A stretch of DNA of 64,000 nt from Pristionchus mayeri (lineage: Eukaryota; Nematoda; Chromadorea; Rhabditida; Neodiplogasteridae), in assembly GCA_036245805.1 (NCBI GenBank), contig BTRK01000003.1, forward strand, positions 43,638,044 to 43,702,043, given 5' to 3'. Numbering within the stretch: position 1 is the stretch's first letter; the number at the start of each line of letters is the position of its first letter. Shown here piece after piece: positions 21,031 to 32,896 of the stretch. A program made the position numbers and the translations under genes. The notes under the pieces are model-generated. The model worked only from the letters and a program-made list of their open reading frames with translations. It was not told the origin of the DNA and ran no database searches.

Positions 21031-23430
21031 ATGAAGGATTTTGTACTCGTCCAATATGTCGACGAGGAGAAATATGAAATCATCGCTGGACATTCACTGC
21101 ATGAAGGAAGGCTGACTCCTGGCGCAAACATCGTTTATCGTCATCCCGGTGGAACTTTGTTCAATAGGAAGGTCATTATGCTGGGCACTAAGAAGGCGTG
21201 CGAAATTCACTTGAAATCACTCGGAAAAGGTTGTGTTTCTTCACAATCGCTTAGGGGAGAACGGTGTTCAGTCGTATCCCCACTCGATGTCACTAACATA
21301 ATGATGAAGTCGAAGAGAGCAAGTAGGGAGTAGCATATGTCTGTGGAATACCCGTAATACGCGACCTTGAGGTGTGAATAGGGATTATCGAGCAATGTCT
21401 ATTGGAGGCATGTCGAATGAGAGTGATTCCTTTGAATTGACGATCACAAAAAAGAAGAAGAAGATCGTAGTTAAAGGTCTGTACAAGCTCCTTCGATAAA
21501 TTCAAATAAATAAAGAGCATTATTGTGTTTAAGATGAACCTACATCTCCCTCATCTAGTAAGAAAGAAAAGAAGACCAAGGCTGTCCCCCCAAGGTACTA
21601 CTCTTCCATGTCGCGAACAATACCAGTTTTAATGAAATACTTTATCACATACCAGATCGGGTTTCATCCCCAACTATGCAAGAATGGGAAGTGTCCCCGA
21701 AAGGAATCGTTCTCCTACTCCACTGGGGTTGACGACTGGCCAGTATCCCTCAGCGACACGCAATTCGTCATCTTCTCCTCCTCCTTCGTCATCTGTCCCT
21801 CCTACTCATCTTCCTTCCCTCCCTTCCAATCAGTCGGTAGTCATCTCCTGCGCACAGGCAAGATTCTGAAAAAATATGCGTACTATCACGCGTGTCGCCT
21901 AAGAATCCAATAAACTCGATCACAACTAAAAAATCGAAATTGAGCAAAATACGTTTTTTTGGTAGTCCATAGGGTCCCTGACAAGATATCATCGAGCTTT
22001 TCTCCATATCATTAATTTCTGACCTTATTTAGGTAATTTAAGTTTGTGTGGCCCGAAAAAATGCGAATTTTTGAAAATCAAAGCTCTTTTCATATTCAAT
22101 ATGGTGACAAACTGAATACAACGATTTGTTACCAGGATCAATAAGAGTAACCCTATTCCATTGGGTTGTAATTATTTTGATTTTAATTTTTATAAATTGA
22201 TTAAAATTAATCATTTTCACCACAAATCGAAGCCAGAGAATTTTTTAAGCTCAATACATAGATCTCGCGAAGACGAATCGAATGATATGCCTAAAGCATG
22301 GTCTGGTGAGGTGCGGTCTCGAGATACGTCATGAGAAGCATTTCCAGACCTCTTATTTCGATTTGTTGATCGAATTCATATATGTTTCATAAAAACTTTT
22401 AAGATAAATCAATGTAATTAATTTTCAGAGACCAAAACGGGATATGTTTCAGTCGAAATGAGAGGGAGAACAGAAACGGTTTTCGTCTCAAAATGAGAGG
22501 TCCGTAAATGCTTCTAATGACATATCTCGAGACCGCACCTCACCAGACCATGCTTTAGGCATATCATTCGATTCGTCTTCGCGAGATCTGTCTATTGAGC
22601 TTAAAAAATTATCTGGCTTCGAGTTGTGGTGAAAATGATTAATTTTAATCGATTTATAAAAATGCTAAGTTAAATAATGGCAACCCAATGGAATTGGGTC
22701 ACTCTTATGGATGTTGGGAACAAATCGTTGTATTCAGTTTGTCACCATATTGAATTTGAAAAGAGCTGTGATCCTCAAAAAATCAATTTTTTTGGGCCGC
22801 ACAAACTTTAACACCCTAAATAAGGTCAGAAATTAGTGATATGCAAAAAAGCTCGACGTTATCTTGTAGGGGACCCTATTAGCTTTCGAAAAATGTATAT
22901 AAACCTATGGATCAAAAATTGTGATCAAGACCTCCCGATTTTATTCGATTCTTACGCGACACGCGTGCTATACCCGTTTAGTTTGATTCAATTATCAAAC
23001 GATTGGACAAACAAGGCTCAATTATGGAGAGGATTTCCAATACTATGCTAACGAAGCCATCTGATGAATGTATTCAATGCAATTTATTAAAAATAATGAA
23101 TATAAACTTTAGATTTTGGCCCGAAGTTTATATCAGACGATGATTTGTCTCGTCTATCGAGGCTGAACAAAAGCGAACTCCATTTTTCGCGCATTCTATT
23201 TGATAAGGTCCAGCTACCGAATGAAATTGGACTCAAAGTGGAAGAAAGAGATAAGACAAGAATCGATTTCGTCTACGAGGTTAGGAAAACGTGCTGAGCC
23301 GATTGTAGAACGGCTCATTCAGGCTATTAGAAAATACAAAGAGCCTAACCCGAACAGGACTGCTAGTGTATGGAAACACTGCGTAAGAAGGTATCGCATA
23401 CCTAATGTGCAATACGTTGCTATACTTTAA
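21031..23430 (+). CDS. Second BEN-domain gene, six exons
   Basis: Exons 21031-21229, 21534-21594, 21683-21836, 22982-23069, 23113-23279, 23323-23430 join in phase to 258 aa. Residues 1-66 (KDFVLVQYVDEEKYEI ... NRKVIMLGTKKACEIHLKSL) align with the N-terminal module of the transposon BEN protein. Then a Lys-rich patch (SSKKEKKTK), a Pro/Ser linker (PPTHLPSLPSNQS), a short coiled coil (SIIKRLDKQGSIMERI), and a BEN domain (DDDLSRLSRLNKSELHF ... TRIDFVYE, then YKEPNPNRTASVWKHCVRRY). The phase-1 intron before the BEN domain and the phase-0 intron inside it match the transposon gene. It lacks the long Ser/Pro tail. Intron 3 is swollen by a 1.08-kb palindromic MITE whose right end is only about 13 bp before exon 4. 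All splice sites are GT-AG and there is no stop, so it may be functional. It lies head-to-head with the transposase remnant at 15.3-16.3 kb. Confidence 0.7.
21886..22968. mobile_element. 1.08-kb palindromic MITE in BEN gene intron
   Basis: Arms of about 520 bp (for example GATATGCCTAAAGCATGG at 22288-22305 and its complement at 22547-22564), with end sequence (T/G)CACGCGTGTCGCSTAAGAATC. TA dinucleotides flank both ends (21884-21885, 22969-22970). The end motif CGCCTAAGAATC is shared with the palindrome at 31999-32626, suggesting one family. Confidence 0.75.
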
Positions 23431-24400
23431 GGTACAATTTCAATTTGACTCGAAGAGAAGCCCGGCTTGCCTCCAGAAATATCGATATTTCTAGCGACTC
23501 TTAAACCAGTTTATATTTTAAAATAAATTCAGAAGTTAATTTGTTATTAAGATCATTCACACTGATCGATATTGTATGTAATGAACTTATCTTTACTGCT
23601 TTGTTGTAAAAGAAGTTTCCTCGTTCCTTGTTTCCTTGTCCAATTTCGCATTGATAAAGAAGCTCCGGTCACCTAAAACCTCCACACAAGCCAGACTGAA
23701 CTGATCAAAGCAGACATAAATATGGTGGAATCACCCATCTGACAAGTTTACAGCAAATCGGCCTTCACAAAACCTAACCGACCCAAGCAGAAAACTAGAA
23801 AGTATAAAAAATCACTCATCTGACAAAAGTGCAGCGTGCCCTCGATACTCGGCCCTCGTAGATCATCTTGAGGACGTTCTGACACGGTTTCAAATTGAAA
23901 ATATTTAGTAAAACAACGAGGACACGTTTTGAAAGGAAAATTCTTCGAAAAGCCACGCGGCTTGGCAAGATGCCAAAAGCAAATCCCGAACTGATCTTTT
24001 TCAGTACCGTACTATTGAGCATCGGGAAGTGATTTTTTATTTTCCATTACTACAAAATTAATTTACCGAAATATTTAAACTTTTAATGGTACAAACTGTA
24101 TATGATTCGGTGCAGAATTGCACGCTGAACATGATAAAACCATTTTAGGCCCAATTCTCTCGAAGCTGAAGGCGCTAGAGCCAAGGGGTCACTGGGGGGC
24201 ACTGGGGGTTACCCGGAGCGCACTGTTTCTCATGGGAAACGTACTGGACTGTATCTACTTCGCAAAATAGGTTTTACGTGCAAAATAGTCAATCCACTCT
24301 CATTCCTCGCTCCCTCCTTTCCCCCTAGCGGTTCTCTAATCGATAAATCGATTTCTTGCACGTCGTCAGTCTTGCAAATCGCCCTCATTACCATGTCCTC
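23431..24400. other. Intergenic region with an orphan exon-like fragment
   Basis: Mostly AT-rich noncoding sequence. On the minus strand, 23816-23878 reads NVLKMIYEGRVSRARCTFVR after an AG acceptor, then TGA. Its end (GTCAGATGAGTGATT) is the same as the end of the captured uS8 exon at 13221-13234. Function unknown. Confidence 0.35.
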
Positions 24401-24405
24401 TCGCC

Positions 24406-24413
24406 TATATAAA
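24406..24413 (+). promoter_or_regulatory. TATA box of precursor paralogue B
   Basis: TATATAAA followed by CCCCTCCCCTCCC and TCGATCGCCCACG before ATG 24458, closely matching the promoter of locus A. Confidence 0.55.
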
Positions 24414-24457
24414 CCCCTCCCCTCCCTTTTCCCCTCACATTCGGTCGATCGCCCACG

Positions 24458-25387
24458 ATGAGGACTCTTCTCGCTCTATCACTTCTCGTCGCGCTCTTAG
24501 GGTGAGTGATCTGACCCACCGAACTTGGATCTGACCCACCGTACCCTCCCCCTCACCTACCGTATTACAGGTGCACCATCGCCGAGAACGTTTTCGTCAC
24601 CACGCAAAACTGCCTCAACGGCCGCTGCCTAGAATGCATCAATGGACGATGCCACTATGGTACGAACCGTTCCCTACCGTACCCCTTCTCCACTACCGTA
24701 CCCTTCCTCCTACCGTACTATACTCATCTCCTTCCACGCCCCTCAACTACCATAACCAACCTTCTACCGTATATCTTCAGTCAGGCATTATGCATATTCC
24801 TCTTGGCGTACCCTCTTCCTACGTTACCCCTCATCCACCCTCTGTAGGAACCTCTCACTACCGTACCTCTCCCCTATCGCACTACTCGCCCTATTTGCAC
24901 AGATGATGAATCTGACCCAGCGAACTACCGTAATTTGAGGGGAAAAACGCGGGAAGGATGTCCAAGAGTCCAGCAGCTCCGCAACATGCATCACCAAAGA
25001 CGGCCAGAAAGTGTGCACCATATGCAACGATGGATCCTGCCACACCAGTGAGTTAAGGGGTACGGTAGTTCGACGGGTCAGAATCATAACTCAAAAAAAC
25101 AGCAATATTTAGAACATTTTGAGGATCGAATCGCGAGGTTTCCGAGGAACAACAGAACGAGAACAACGCTGAATCGGCGAACAACATCAGAATAGCTCAG
25201 TTACGAATCTGACCCACCGAACTACCGTACACTTTCAGGCAAGCGCGAGCTTTCTGAGATGCCTTCCTGCCGCACATGTGGATATAGGGACCAGTTTTGC
25301 AGCGGTGAGTTGCGCATCTCACCCACCGAGCTACCGTAACCTACCGTAACCTACCGTAACGATTCAGGCAAGCGCGAGACGTATTAG
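24458..25387 (+). pseudogene. Modular KRE precursor paralogue B, decaying
   Basis: Exon 1 (24458-24501) encodes MRTLLALSLLVALLG and exon 2 (24571 on) carries NCLNGRCLECINGRC, both close to locus A. Exon 3 reads EKRGKDVQ and CTICNDGSC. The module near 25128-25195 has lost a base and its donor (CTCAG instead of GTGAG). The Cys-rich module at about 25238-25303 is intact (SKRELSEMPSCRTCGYRDQF). The last module GKRETY hits TAG at 25385-25387, where locus A continues. Fewer modules than A. Either a pseudogene or a truncated but expressed precursor. Confidence 0.7.
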
Positions 25388-25509
25388 GAGTTGGTGAACG
25401 ACGGCGACGCTGTCTCGGAGAACAGCAGCCTCTGTAAGAATTTTGAACTACTAAGGGTACTTTAGTATCGATTCTGTACTGAAGATACGATACTGTAGAT
25501 ACTGTACTA

Positions 25510-28334
25510 CAGTACATGCTTATCGCCTTGCCCATATGCGGCGGCGGCGGGCCGCAATGAATTGTTCATTTTTGAATTCCTCATGCGATTTCGCATCGGA
25601 TTCACTATTTCATAATGGAACATTTTTTTGAGGGAGGTCAATTCAAAATCAGGTCTACCGAACATATTCCCACCGTTTTTGTGTCTAGAATTTTTCGGGT
25701 CAGTTTTCGAACGCGATCCAAGTTTGCAAACTCTTAAGAGACCGGGTCGGTAAGATTCGACCATATCCGTCCCTCCCCGGACACGGCGCCGCCGGAATGA
25801 GAACTGGGCTTCCGTGCTTAGTTTATGTATACCCCTTGGCCTTATGTTACACAAACTACCAGTGTTTTCTCGATTTCACTTTTGCGCTGAGAAATACAAG
25901 GTCTCAATGTTAAAAAATCGAATTTTCATAATTTTTAAATGCGACGACACAGACTCACAATCTCCTTTGCATTGTAATTGGGGTGACCAATAACCAAAAA
26001 TGAACCACCCAGATCGATTCACGATTGATTGGAAAACCATTTGTGTGCTCGCAAATTTTGCATTTTGGATCATATTTCCGTTGTATGAAAAAAACGCACG
26101 CACTCACTATGTTTAAAATGTAGCCAGATGAAAAGTGTGTCGAACCCCCCGCAAGTGGGCTCGATTCATTTTATCGCTTATGCTCTCCCAGAGCCTCGAC
26201 TGTTGCGGAGAGTTGTGAAATTTCAGTTTTATCATTGGCATTACCTTCAATTAAGATTAGAGGTAGCGATTTTAGTAGAAAAGTGACCTTATAAAATTAA
26301 CACATTTAATTTTGTATAAGAAAGCAGAAATGTCGTTTTTCCAAAAAAATCGATATTCGAGATTTCGTATGCATGTCAATTTATACATCTACAAATCAGC
26401 ATTCTCAATTCAGCAGAGTCCAATTACTTCTATGAAGGAAAGTATGCTCTACCTATTGTACGAAAATCGTGAAATAGGTTTCCTTATATTTCATCAAGCT
26501 TGATTATTTATAGCCCAAAGAAGCAAAAACGGTGGATTCGAAATGATTTTTTCGTTATATCTTTGAGCAATTGAAGTTCCTTCCACCGTAAATCGTCGCT
26601 TATAAATGAAAAACGTAAAATTTACATGAAAAAATGGAATTTGTCCAAAATTCGGAAAATTTGTATTTTGCAAATTTCGATTTTCTCAAGATTTGGGATG
26701 AAAAAACTCAGTAAATAAAACCTTGAATAATATGGAGTTATGTGTAACGTGTACTAGAGTAGTAGGTAAGTAAAAATTCGTAAAAGTTGGCTTACGAAAT
26801 ATATTCAATCCCCAATTATCCTTTCGCCAAATTGATTAAAATCGAGTAAACTGTGAAAAATTAAAATGTTAATTTTGCGTTCCTTGTGCGATTTCATATC
26901 ATATTCCGAGTTAATATTTATTATGAAACCGCATATTATGAATTTATACCTGACTCGAGAGAATACAGCGCAAAATTAGTATTTACATGTTTCATAGTTT
27001 ACTCGATTTTAATTAATTTGGCGAAAGGATAATTGCGAATTGAATATTTTTCGTAAGCCTACTTTTGCGAATTTTTACTTACCTACGTTACACATAACTT
27101 CATATTATTCAAGGTTTTATTTGCTGAGTTTTTTCTTCCCAAATCTTGAGAAAATCGAAATTTGCAAAATACAATTTTCCGAACTTTGGACAAATTCCAA
27201 TTTTTTCATGTAAATTTTACGTTTTCCATTTATAAGCGACGATTTACGGTGGAAGGAACTTCACTTACTCAAAGATACAACGAAAAAAATCATTTCGAAT
27301 CCACCGTTTTTGCTTCTTTGGGCTATAAATAATCAAGCTTGAAGAAATATAAGGAAACCTATTTCACGATTTTCGTATAATAGGTGGAGCATACTTTCCT
27401 TCATAGAAGTAATTGGACTCTGCTGAATTGAGAATGCTGATTTTTAGATGTATAAATTGACATGCAGACGAAATCTCGAATATCGATTTTTTTGGAAAAA
27501 CGACATTTCTGCTTTCTTATACAAAATTAAATGTGTTAATTTTATAAGGTCACTTTTCTACTAAAATCGCTACCTCTAATCTTAATTGAACTCTCCGACA
27601 CAGTCGAGGCTCTGGGAGAGCATAAGCGATAAAATGAATCGAGCCCACATGCGGGGGGTTCGACACACTTTTCATCTGGCTACATTTTAAACATAGTGAG
27701 TGCGTGCGTTTTTTTCATACAACGGAAATATGATCCAAAATGCAAAATTTGCGAGCACACAAATGGTTTTCCAATCAATCGTGAATCGATCTGGGTGGTT
27801 CATTTTTGGTTATTGGTCACCCCAATTACAATGCAAAGGAGATTGTGAGTCTATGTCGTCGCGTTTGAAAATAATGAAATTTCGATTTTTCAACTTTGGG
27901 ACCTTGTATTTCTCAGCGCAAAAGTGAAATCGAGAAAACACGGGTAGTTTGTGTAACATAAGGCCAAGGGGTATACATACACTAAGCACGGAAGTCCAGT
28001 TCTCATTCCGGCGGCGCCGTGTCCGGGGGATGATCGAGAATTTCCAATCCGGTCTCTTAAAGACCCTAAAGAAAGTCATAAGAACCCCAAAATGGGGGAT
28101 CATTTTCGAGAGTACTGTAGCCGTGGTCACTCTGAATCGAACCCCCTCAAAAATTTACCTTTGAGAAAATTAATATATTATAGTGATTCCGATGCGAAAT
28201 CGCATGAGGAATTCAAAAATGAACAATTCATTGCAGGAACTTTACTCATTTTCCCGCAAAATCGATCCGCGGGCATCCGCGGTCCGCGGCGGACCGCCGC
28301 GGCCGCATATGGGCAAGGCGATTAGCATGTACTG
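25510..28334. mobile_element. 2.8-kb near-complete palindrome (fold-back element)
   Basis: Ends CAGTACATGCTTATCGCC and reverse complement, TA on both sides (25508-25509, 28335-28336). Arms of about 1.4 kb mirror across a centre near 26920. Examples: the pairs 25876-26103 and 27700-27927, and CCCGCAAGTGGGCTCGATTC near 26148 with its partner near 27640. Left and right arms differ by indels around 25560-25800 versus 28000-28260. Open frames in the arms mirror each other and are not genes. A 485-bp relative with the same ends is at 39325-39809. Confidence 0.85.
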
Positions 28335-28336
28335 TA

Positions 28337-28929
28337 ATGGATACTGTAGCTTAGTCTCAGGGAAGCATTACTCAATTGCTGTAGTTTATCGATTATTTTT
28401 GCAGAGTAAGGTCGCCTTCAGTTGAAGATCTTCTCGTCTCCATTTTGATCGATAGATAAAGGAGAAGCGTTGACTAGAGATGGCTTAAATTGGATCGCAA
28501 TGTGGGGCAGACAAGGGTTTAGAATCGCATGATCTACTCATATTTGGTTTTTGAACTTTGGTCTCTTTTGATCGACTATTCCCTTATCTCTAGCTTCTCT
28601 TTCGTTCATATCGATATCTCAATTTCCACCGTTTTTCTTTGTCTTTGTACTACCTTCACATCACGCACTGGGATGATTTGACAACGGATTTATCTTTGAT
28701 CTATTGTCCGTACTTTCACCTTCTCTCTCCTTCACGCTTTCCAATCGACATATCGATTTGCACGTCCTTCTTCGACTTACATCTGTATTCAAGCACTTCA
28801 TTCAATAGGGCATTCGCTCTGACAGCGGTTTTGATCTTTGACCTTCGATTGCTCCTACTCTCATCTGAGTAATCATCTGACGCTCTACAATTTGCAGTGC
28901 GAGACCATAAGGCAAATACCGTAATTGCG
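28337..28929. other. 3' flank of paralogue B, duplicated in locus C
   Basis: Noncoding. Blocks at 28385-28480, 28550-28640 and 28670-28800 align with 46830-46920, 47180-47260 and 47420-47530 downstream of locus C, so this is segmentally duplicated DNA in which each copy received different MITEs. Confidence 0.6.
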
Positions 28930-29007
28930 CACTAGGCCGGATGATAACTATGACGTCATGTCGCATTTTATGTGTCAAAGTCGGCATGATGTCATCCGGA
29001 GTAGTGC
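28930..29007. mobile_element. CACTAGGYCGGATGA MITE, second copy
   Basis: CACTAGGCCGGATGA at the left and TCATCCGGAGTAGTG at the right; the interior ACTATGACGTCATG and TTTTATGTGTCAA matches the copy at 15003. Confidence 0.6.
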
Positions 29008-29530
29008 CCATAATTGCGCACTCTCATGAGGGCAGAATGAACGGAAGACAACAATTGAATAGAATTTGTAAATGAGATGGAAAGGTGGTCTTATCGAGAG
29101 ATCAGAACGAGATTGATTCCTCTCATGACTGATCGTGAAAATAGTACAACGGAGCACGAAGACAAAGGGGAATGGAAAGTGAATAATCTTGAATAGGATT
29201 TCAATTTTCAGGTCATTTAGGCTCATGTTCGACTATTTTTCAGGTGCACTACATAGCTTCCGAGCTTATCAGCTATCTCAGCTATCTTGAGCAACGGAAA
29301 CACTTCTGTAAATGATCTTAAAATAGTAAGCCTAATCTTGAATCGTTTCTTCCTCGTCGTTGTTTATTCTGAAGGCGTCGTCGATGATGAACGTACAAAA
29401 GTTTTTCTGTTTTCAAATCGGGGGTCCCAAAAATATCGGGGTCGAATAGGTCGTCAAAGGACCCCATCAGACTGACGCATTTTTGAGTGAAGATTACAAG
29501 AGATTCAAAGGCATTGATCTGTCAAGTTTA
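29008..29530. other. Continuation of duplicated flank
   Basis: 29330-29400 (TCGTTTCTTCCTCGTCGTTG) aligns with about 47770-47850 of the locus C flank. No gene recognised. Confidence 0.4.
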
Positions 29531-29536
29531 TCATAT

Positions 29537-31373
29537 ATATATGAGTGACTATCTGAGAGAATTGAGCAATTCTACCTATATGCCGTACAGCGAAAAATAA
29601 AGTGCTGATTTTAAGATGTCCCTAGGGGTAACTTTTCACGTAGAGTCCGCAAATCGACCTTAGAAAGCCGTATCTCAAACCCCCGATTTCGCGCGGTGCA
29701 CAACATTTGGGTGGTCGGTTTTTGAAACTTTTAAACGGCAGTTTCAAAACCCTATACATATTTAAATTCTCAAATATTTCGACGAGATAAGCATTTTTAC
29801 TGTTGGACGTAAAAGGCTAGCTTGTCTCTGAAAAAAATTATGCCCATTTAAATTTTCAAAATTGACACCCTGAAAATTGTTCCAAAAGGCGTGCATTTTT
29901 AACTATGTTCATTAAATTACCCATGAAAAGTTACCCTAGGAGCCAAATTTTCGCTTTAATATGCGTGACGAATTGTATTTATTCTCTGCTAGAATATCGA
30001 ATTTTTGAACATTTTTGAACGGTTCTATGTTGTTTATGACTAGTCTGCACCCGAGAAATTTAAAAATGATCTAAAACTCGAGGCTTGACAAATTTCTAAA
30101 AAATCGGTTTTCAGCACCTCGATTAGTCCCAAATTTGGGCATGTCTAACTATCCACTTTCGATGTTAATCTAACACCTCTCAGGCTAACTGTGTAGTACA
30201 TACAAACTTTAGTATGAAACATACATTTGGCGTCCGCCATCCTCCACGGTTTCTTAAATATTTTTGCTTGAACTTGAACTATCTCGTGAATGCAAAATTT
30301 TAATTTTAAGTGAAATAAGATACGTTTTCAACGAAAATCAGTCACCTTTGTACATTTTATCACTTATCTTATATCAGGAAAACTGAAAAAGTAATTCAAA
30401 ATGCCTATTTTGCCTACATAAAAAATCACATATTTTTGAGGGCGGAAAACATCGATTTTTGAATATAAGTAAAATATGTATTTTGAATTACTTTTTCACT
30501 TTTTCTGATATCAGACAAGTTATAACATGCACAAAGCTGACTGATTTTCGTTGAAAACGTATCTTATTTCACTTAAAATTAAAATTTTGCATCCACGAGA
30601 TAGCAAGTTCAAGCAAAAATATTTAAGAAACCGTGGAGGATGGCGGACGCCAAATGTATGTTTCATACTAACGTTGGTATGTACTACACAGTTAGCCTGA
30701 GAGGTGTTATATTAACATCGAAAGTGGATAGTTAGACATGCCCAAATATGGGACTAATCGAGGTGCTGAAAACCGATTTTTTAGAAATTTGTCAAGCCTC
30801 GAGTTTTAGATCATTTTAAATTTTTCGGGTGCAGACTAGTGATAAACAACATATAACCGTTCGTATTTCATCGTGGTGTTTCAGAAAAATCGATTTATGT
30901 TCAAAAATTCGGCATTCTAACATCTTCAGCGCAGAGAATAAATACAATTCGTCACGCATATTAAAGCGAAAATTTCGCTCCTGAGGTAACTTTTCATGGG
31001 GAATTTAATGAACATAGTTAAAAATGCACGCCTTTTGGAAAAATTTTCAGGGTATCAATTTTGAAAATTTAGATGGGCATAATTTGTTTCAGAGGCAAGC
31101 TAGCCTTTTACGTCCAACAGTAAAAATGATTATCTCGTCGAAACACGTGAGAATTTAAATATGTATGGGGTTTTGAAACTGCCGTTTAAAAGTTTCAAAA
31201 ACCGACCACCCAACTGTGATGCACCGCGCTAAATCGGGAGTTTGAGATACGTCTTTCTACGGTCGATTTTCGGACTCTACGTGAAAAGTTACCCCTAGGG
31301 ACATCTTAAAATCAGCACTTAATTTTTCGCTGTACGGCCTCTGATCAGTTCTCTCAGATAGTCACTCATATAT
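29537..31373. mobile_element. 1.84-kb palindromic element
   Basis: Arms of about 900 bp: TATATGAGTGACTATCTGAG at the left mirrored at 31352-31371, and GTCCCTAGGGGTAACTTTTC near 29613 mirrored at about 31278. Centre near 30455. Probable TA duplications within TATATA runs. No transposase. Confidence 0.8.
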
Positions 31374-31395
31374 CAACTCTACTCGGTATATACTA

Positions 31396-32894
31396 TTAGG
31401 TTGGTGCAAAAGTTTCTTTACAAGGTATTCTCGAAGTTTTATTGTAAATGGTTTACTTGCGCCAAAAACTACCCAGGCATTATTTGAAGCAGCATTGACG
31501 TACCACAATCATTAGTTTATATAGAATCGATCTCACGTGGATCGCGAGAAAAATAGTGCTAATCGAAAAATCGCAAATTTCGCGTTTTTTGGGCATTCGG
31601 CAAACATTCTAATAAAATTTAAGTGAACGGCACACCACTCTCGTTCTTTTGAGAAGTTAATCAATAACGGTTGAAGTATCCACCAAACCCTTGAACTAGT
31701 AGTTTTGCAATCTCATGGAAGTCTTGTGAGGTGAAAAAGACCGATTCCTTCGATCAAATTTCGAAATCAGCACTTTGAAAAATGCTGCTCTTGAGAGGAA
31801 TAATGTCATGTACATTCTACTGGATCATTATAATAATATGTCCTTCTTAATTAGGTTTATTTCGCATAAATTGGCCGTTCGGAAAAATTGCAGACCGCGA
31901 TTATTCAAATTATGCTTGTTACAAGATCTGATGTTTCGGAAAGTCGTGACTCCCTTATCAGGCTATTTCAAGGCTGATCTGGCGCAGCTGATACAATATC
32001 AGTGCGTTCGCCTAAGAATCGCATACCTACCGGTACAGCAAAATGAGGCACCTTACAATTTTAACATTTTCTGACAGTTCTAGGTATGGTCAATCCATTT
32101 CTGTATGTGTTTTGTGTCAGAACACTTTACATGCGCTCAAAGTTGCGAACTTTTTCAAATATATGTTTTTTAACTGAACGCAGATGTTTCCGATTTTTAT
32201 GAAAATTTTTTTTTTATCCTTTTTATCCTTTAAAACGACAATCTTCTCGACCTCGAAATCGGCTCACAAATTTTTTATGGTTAGAAGGCATCAAGGGTCA
32301 CAACATATCAAAAATTTAGCCATGTGTTCGGCTTCGTTTTCAAGAAAAAAATATTTGAAAAATGAATTTGCATAAACCAATCATAATGCCTAAATCTCAG
32401 TTTTCATAAAAATCGGAAGCATCTCCGTTCAGTTAAAAAACATGTTTGAAAAAGTTCGCAACTTTGAGCGCTTGTAATTATGCAAATTATGTGTTCTGGA
32501 AGAAAACACAGACATAAATGGAAAGATCATACCTAGAACTGCCAGAAAATGTTAAAATTGTAAGGTGCCTCATTTTACTGTACCGTTTTTCTCGAAAAAA
32601 ATGTGATTCTTAGGCGAACGCACTGATATAATACCCAGTAAATGTGCTTTACAAAAATGTTGTTATTGTGGTATAATCACCATTGTGTGTAGATAAATAA
32701 TCAATCAAATAATCCGGCGGAAAATTGATTTTTTTGACTTTAGCATCTTACCCCGCCTATCGAACTAAGGTGCGCTATGGAGGGTATACATCAACTAATA
32801 AGCAAAACCATATCAAGATTGGTCAATAGCGAAGCAAGATATAACACGAAAACTCCGGACGTGATTTTGTAAAGAAACTTTTGCACCAACCTGA
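31396..32894. mobile_element. Mariner-ended nonautonomous element (1.5 kb)
   Basis: Ends TTAGGTTGGTGCAAAAGTTT and reverse complement, with TA at 31394-31395 and 32895-32896. This is the classic mariner terminal sequence. No mariner transposase motifs (no TDEKW, no DNARPH) inside; the interior holds a nested palindrome (31999-32626). Confidence 0.85.
31999..32626. mobile_element. 628-bp palindromic MITE nested in the mariner-ended element
   Basis: Ends TCAGTGCGTTCGCCTAAGAA and reverse complement, flanked by TA. The interior mirrors (CAAAATGAGGCACCTTACAA and counterpart at about 32560). It shares CGCCTAAGAATC with the palindrome in the BEN intron. Confidence 0.8.
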
Positions 32895-32896
32895 TA

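Noticed and set aside
25507..28325. Matching ORF pairs on opposite strands, as for duplicated genes
   Set aside because: They are mirror images across the palindrome centre; codon use is AT-driven and no domain is seen.
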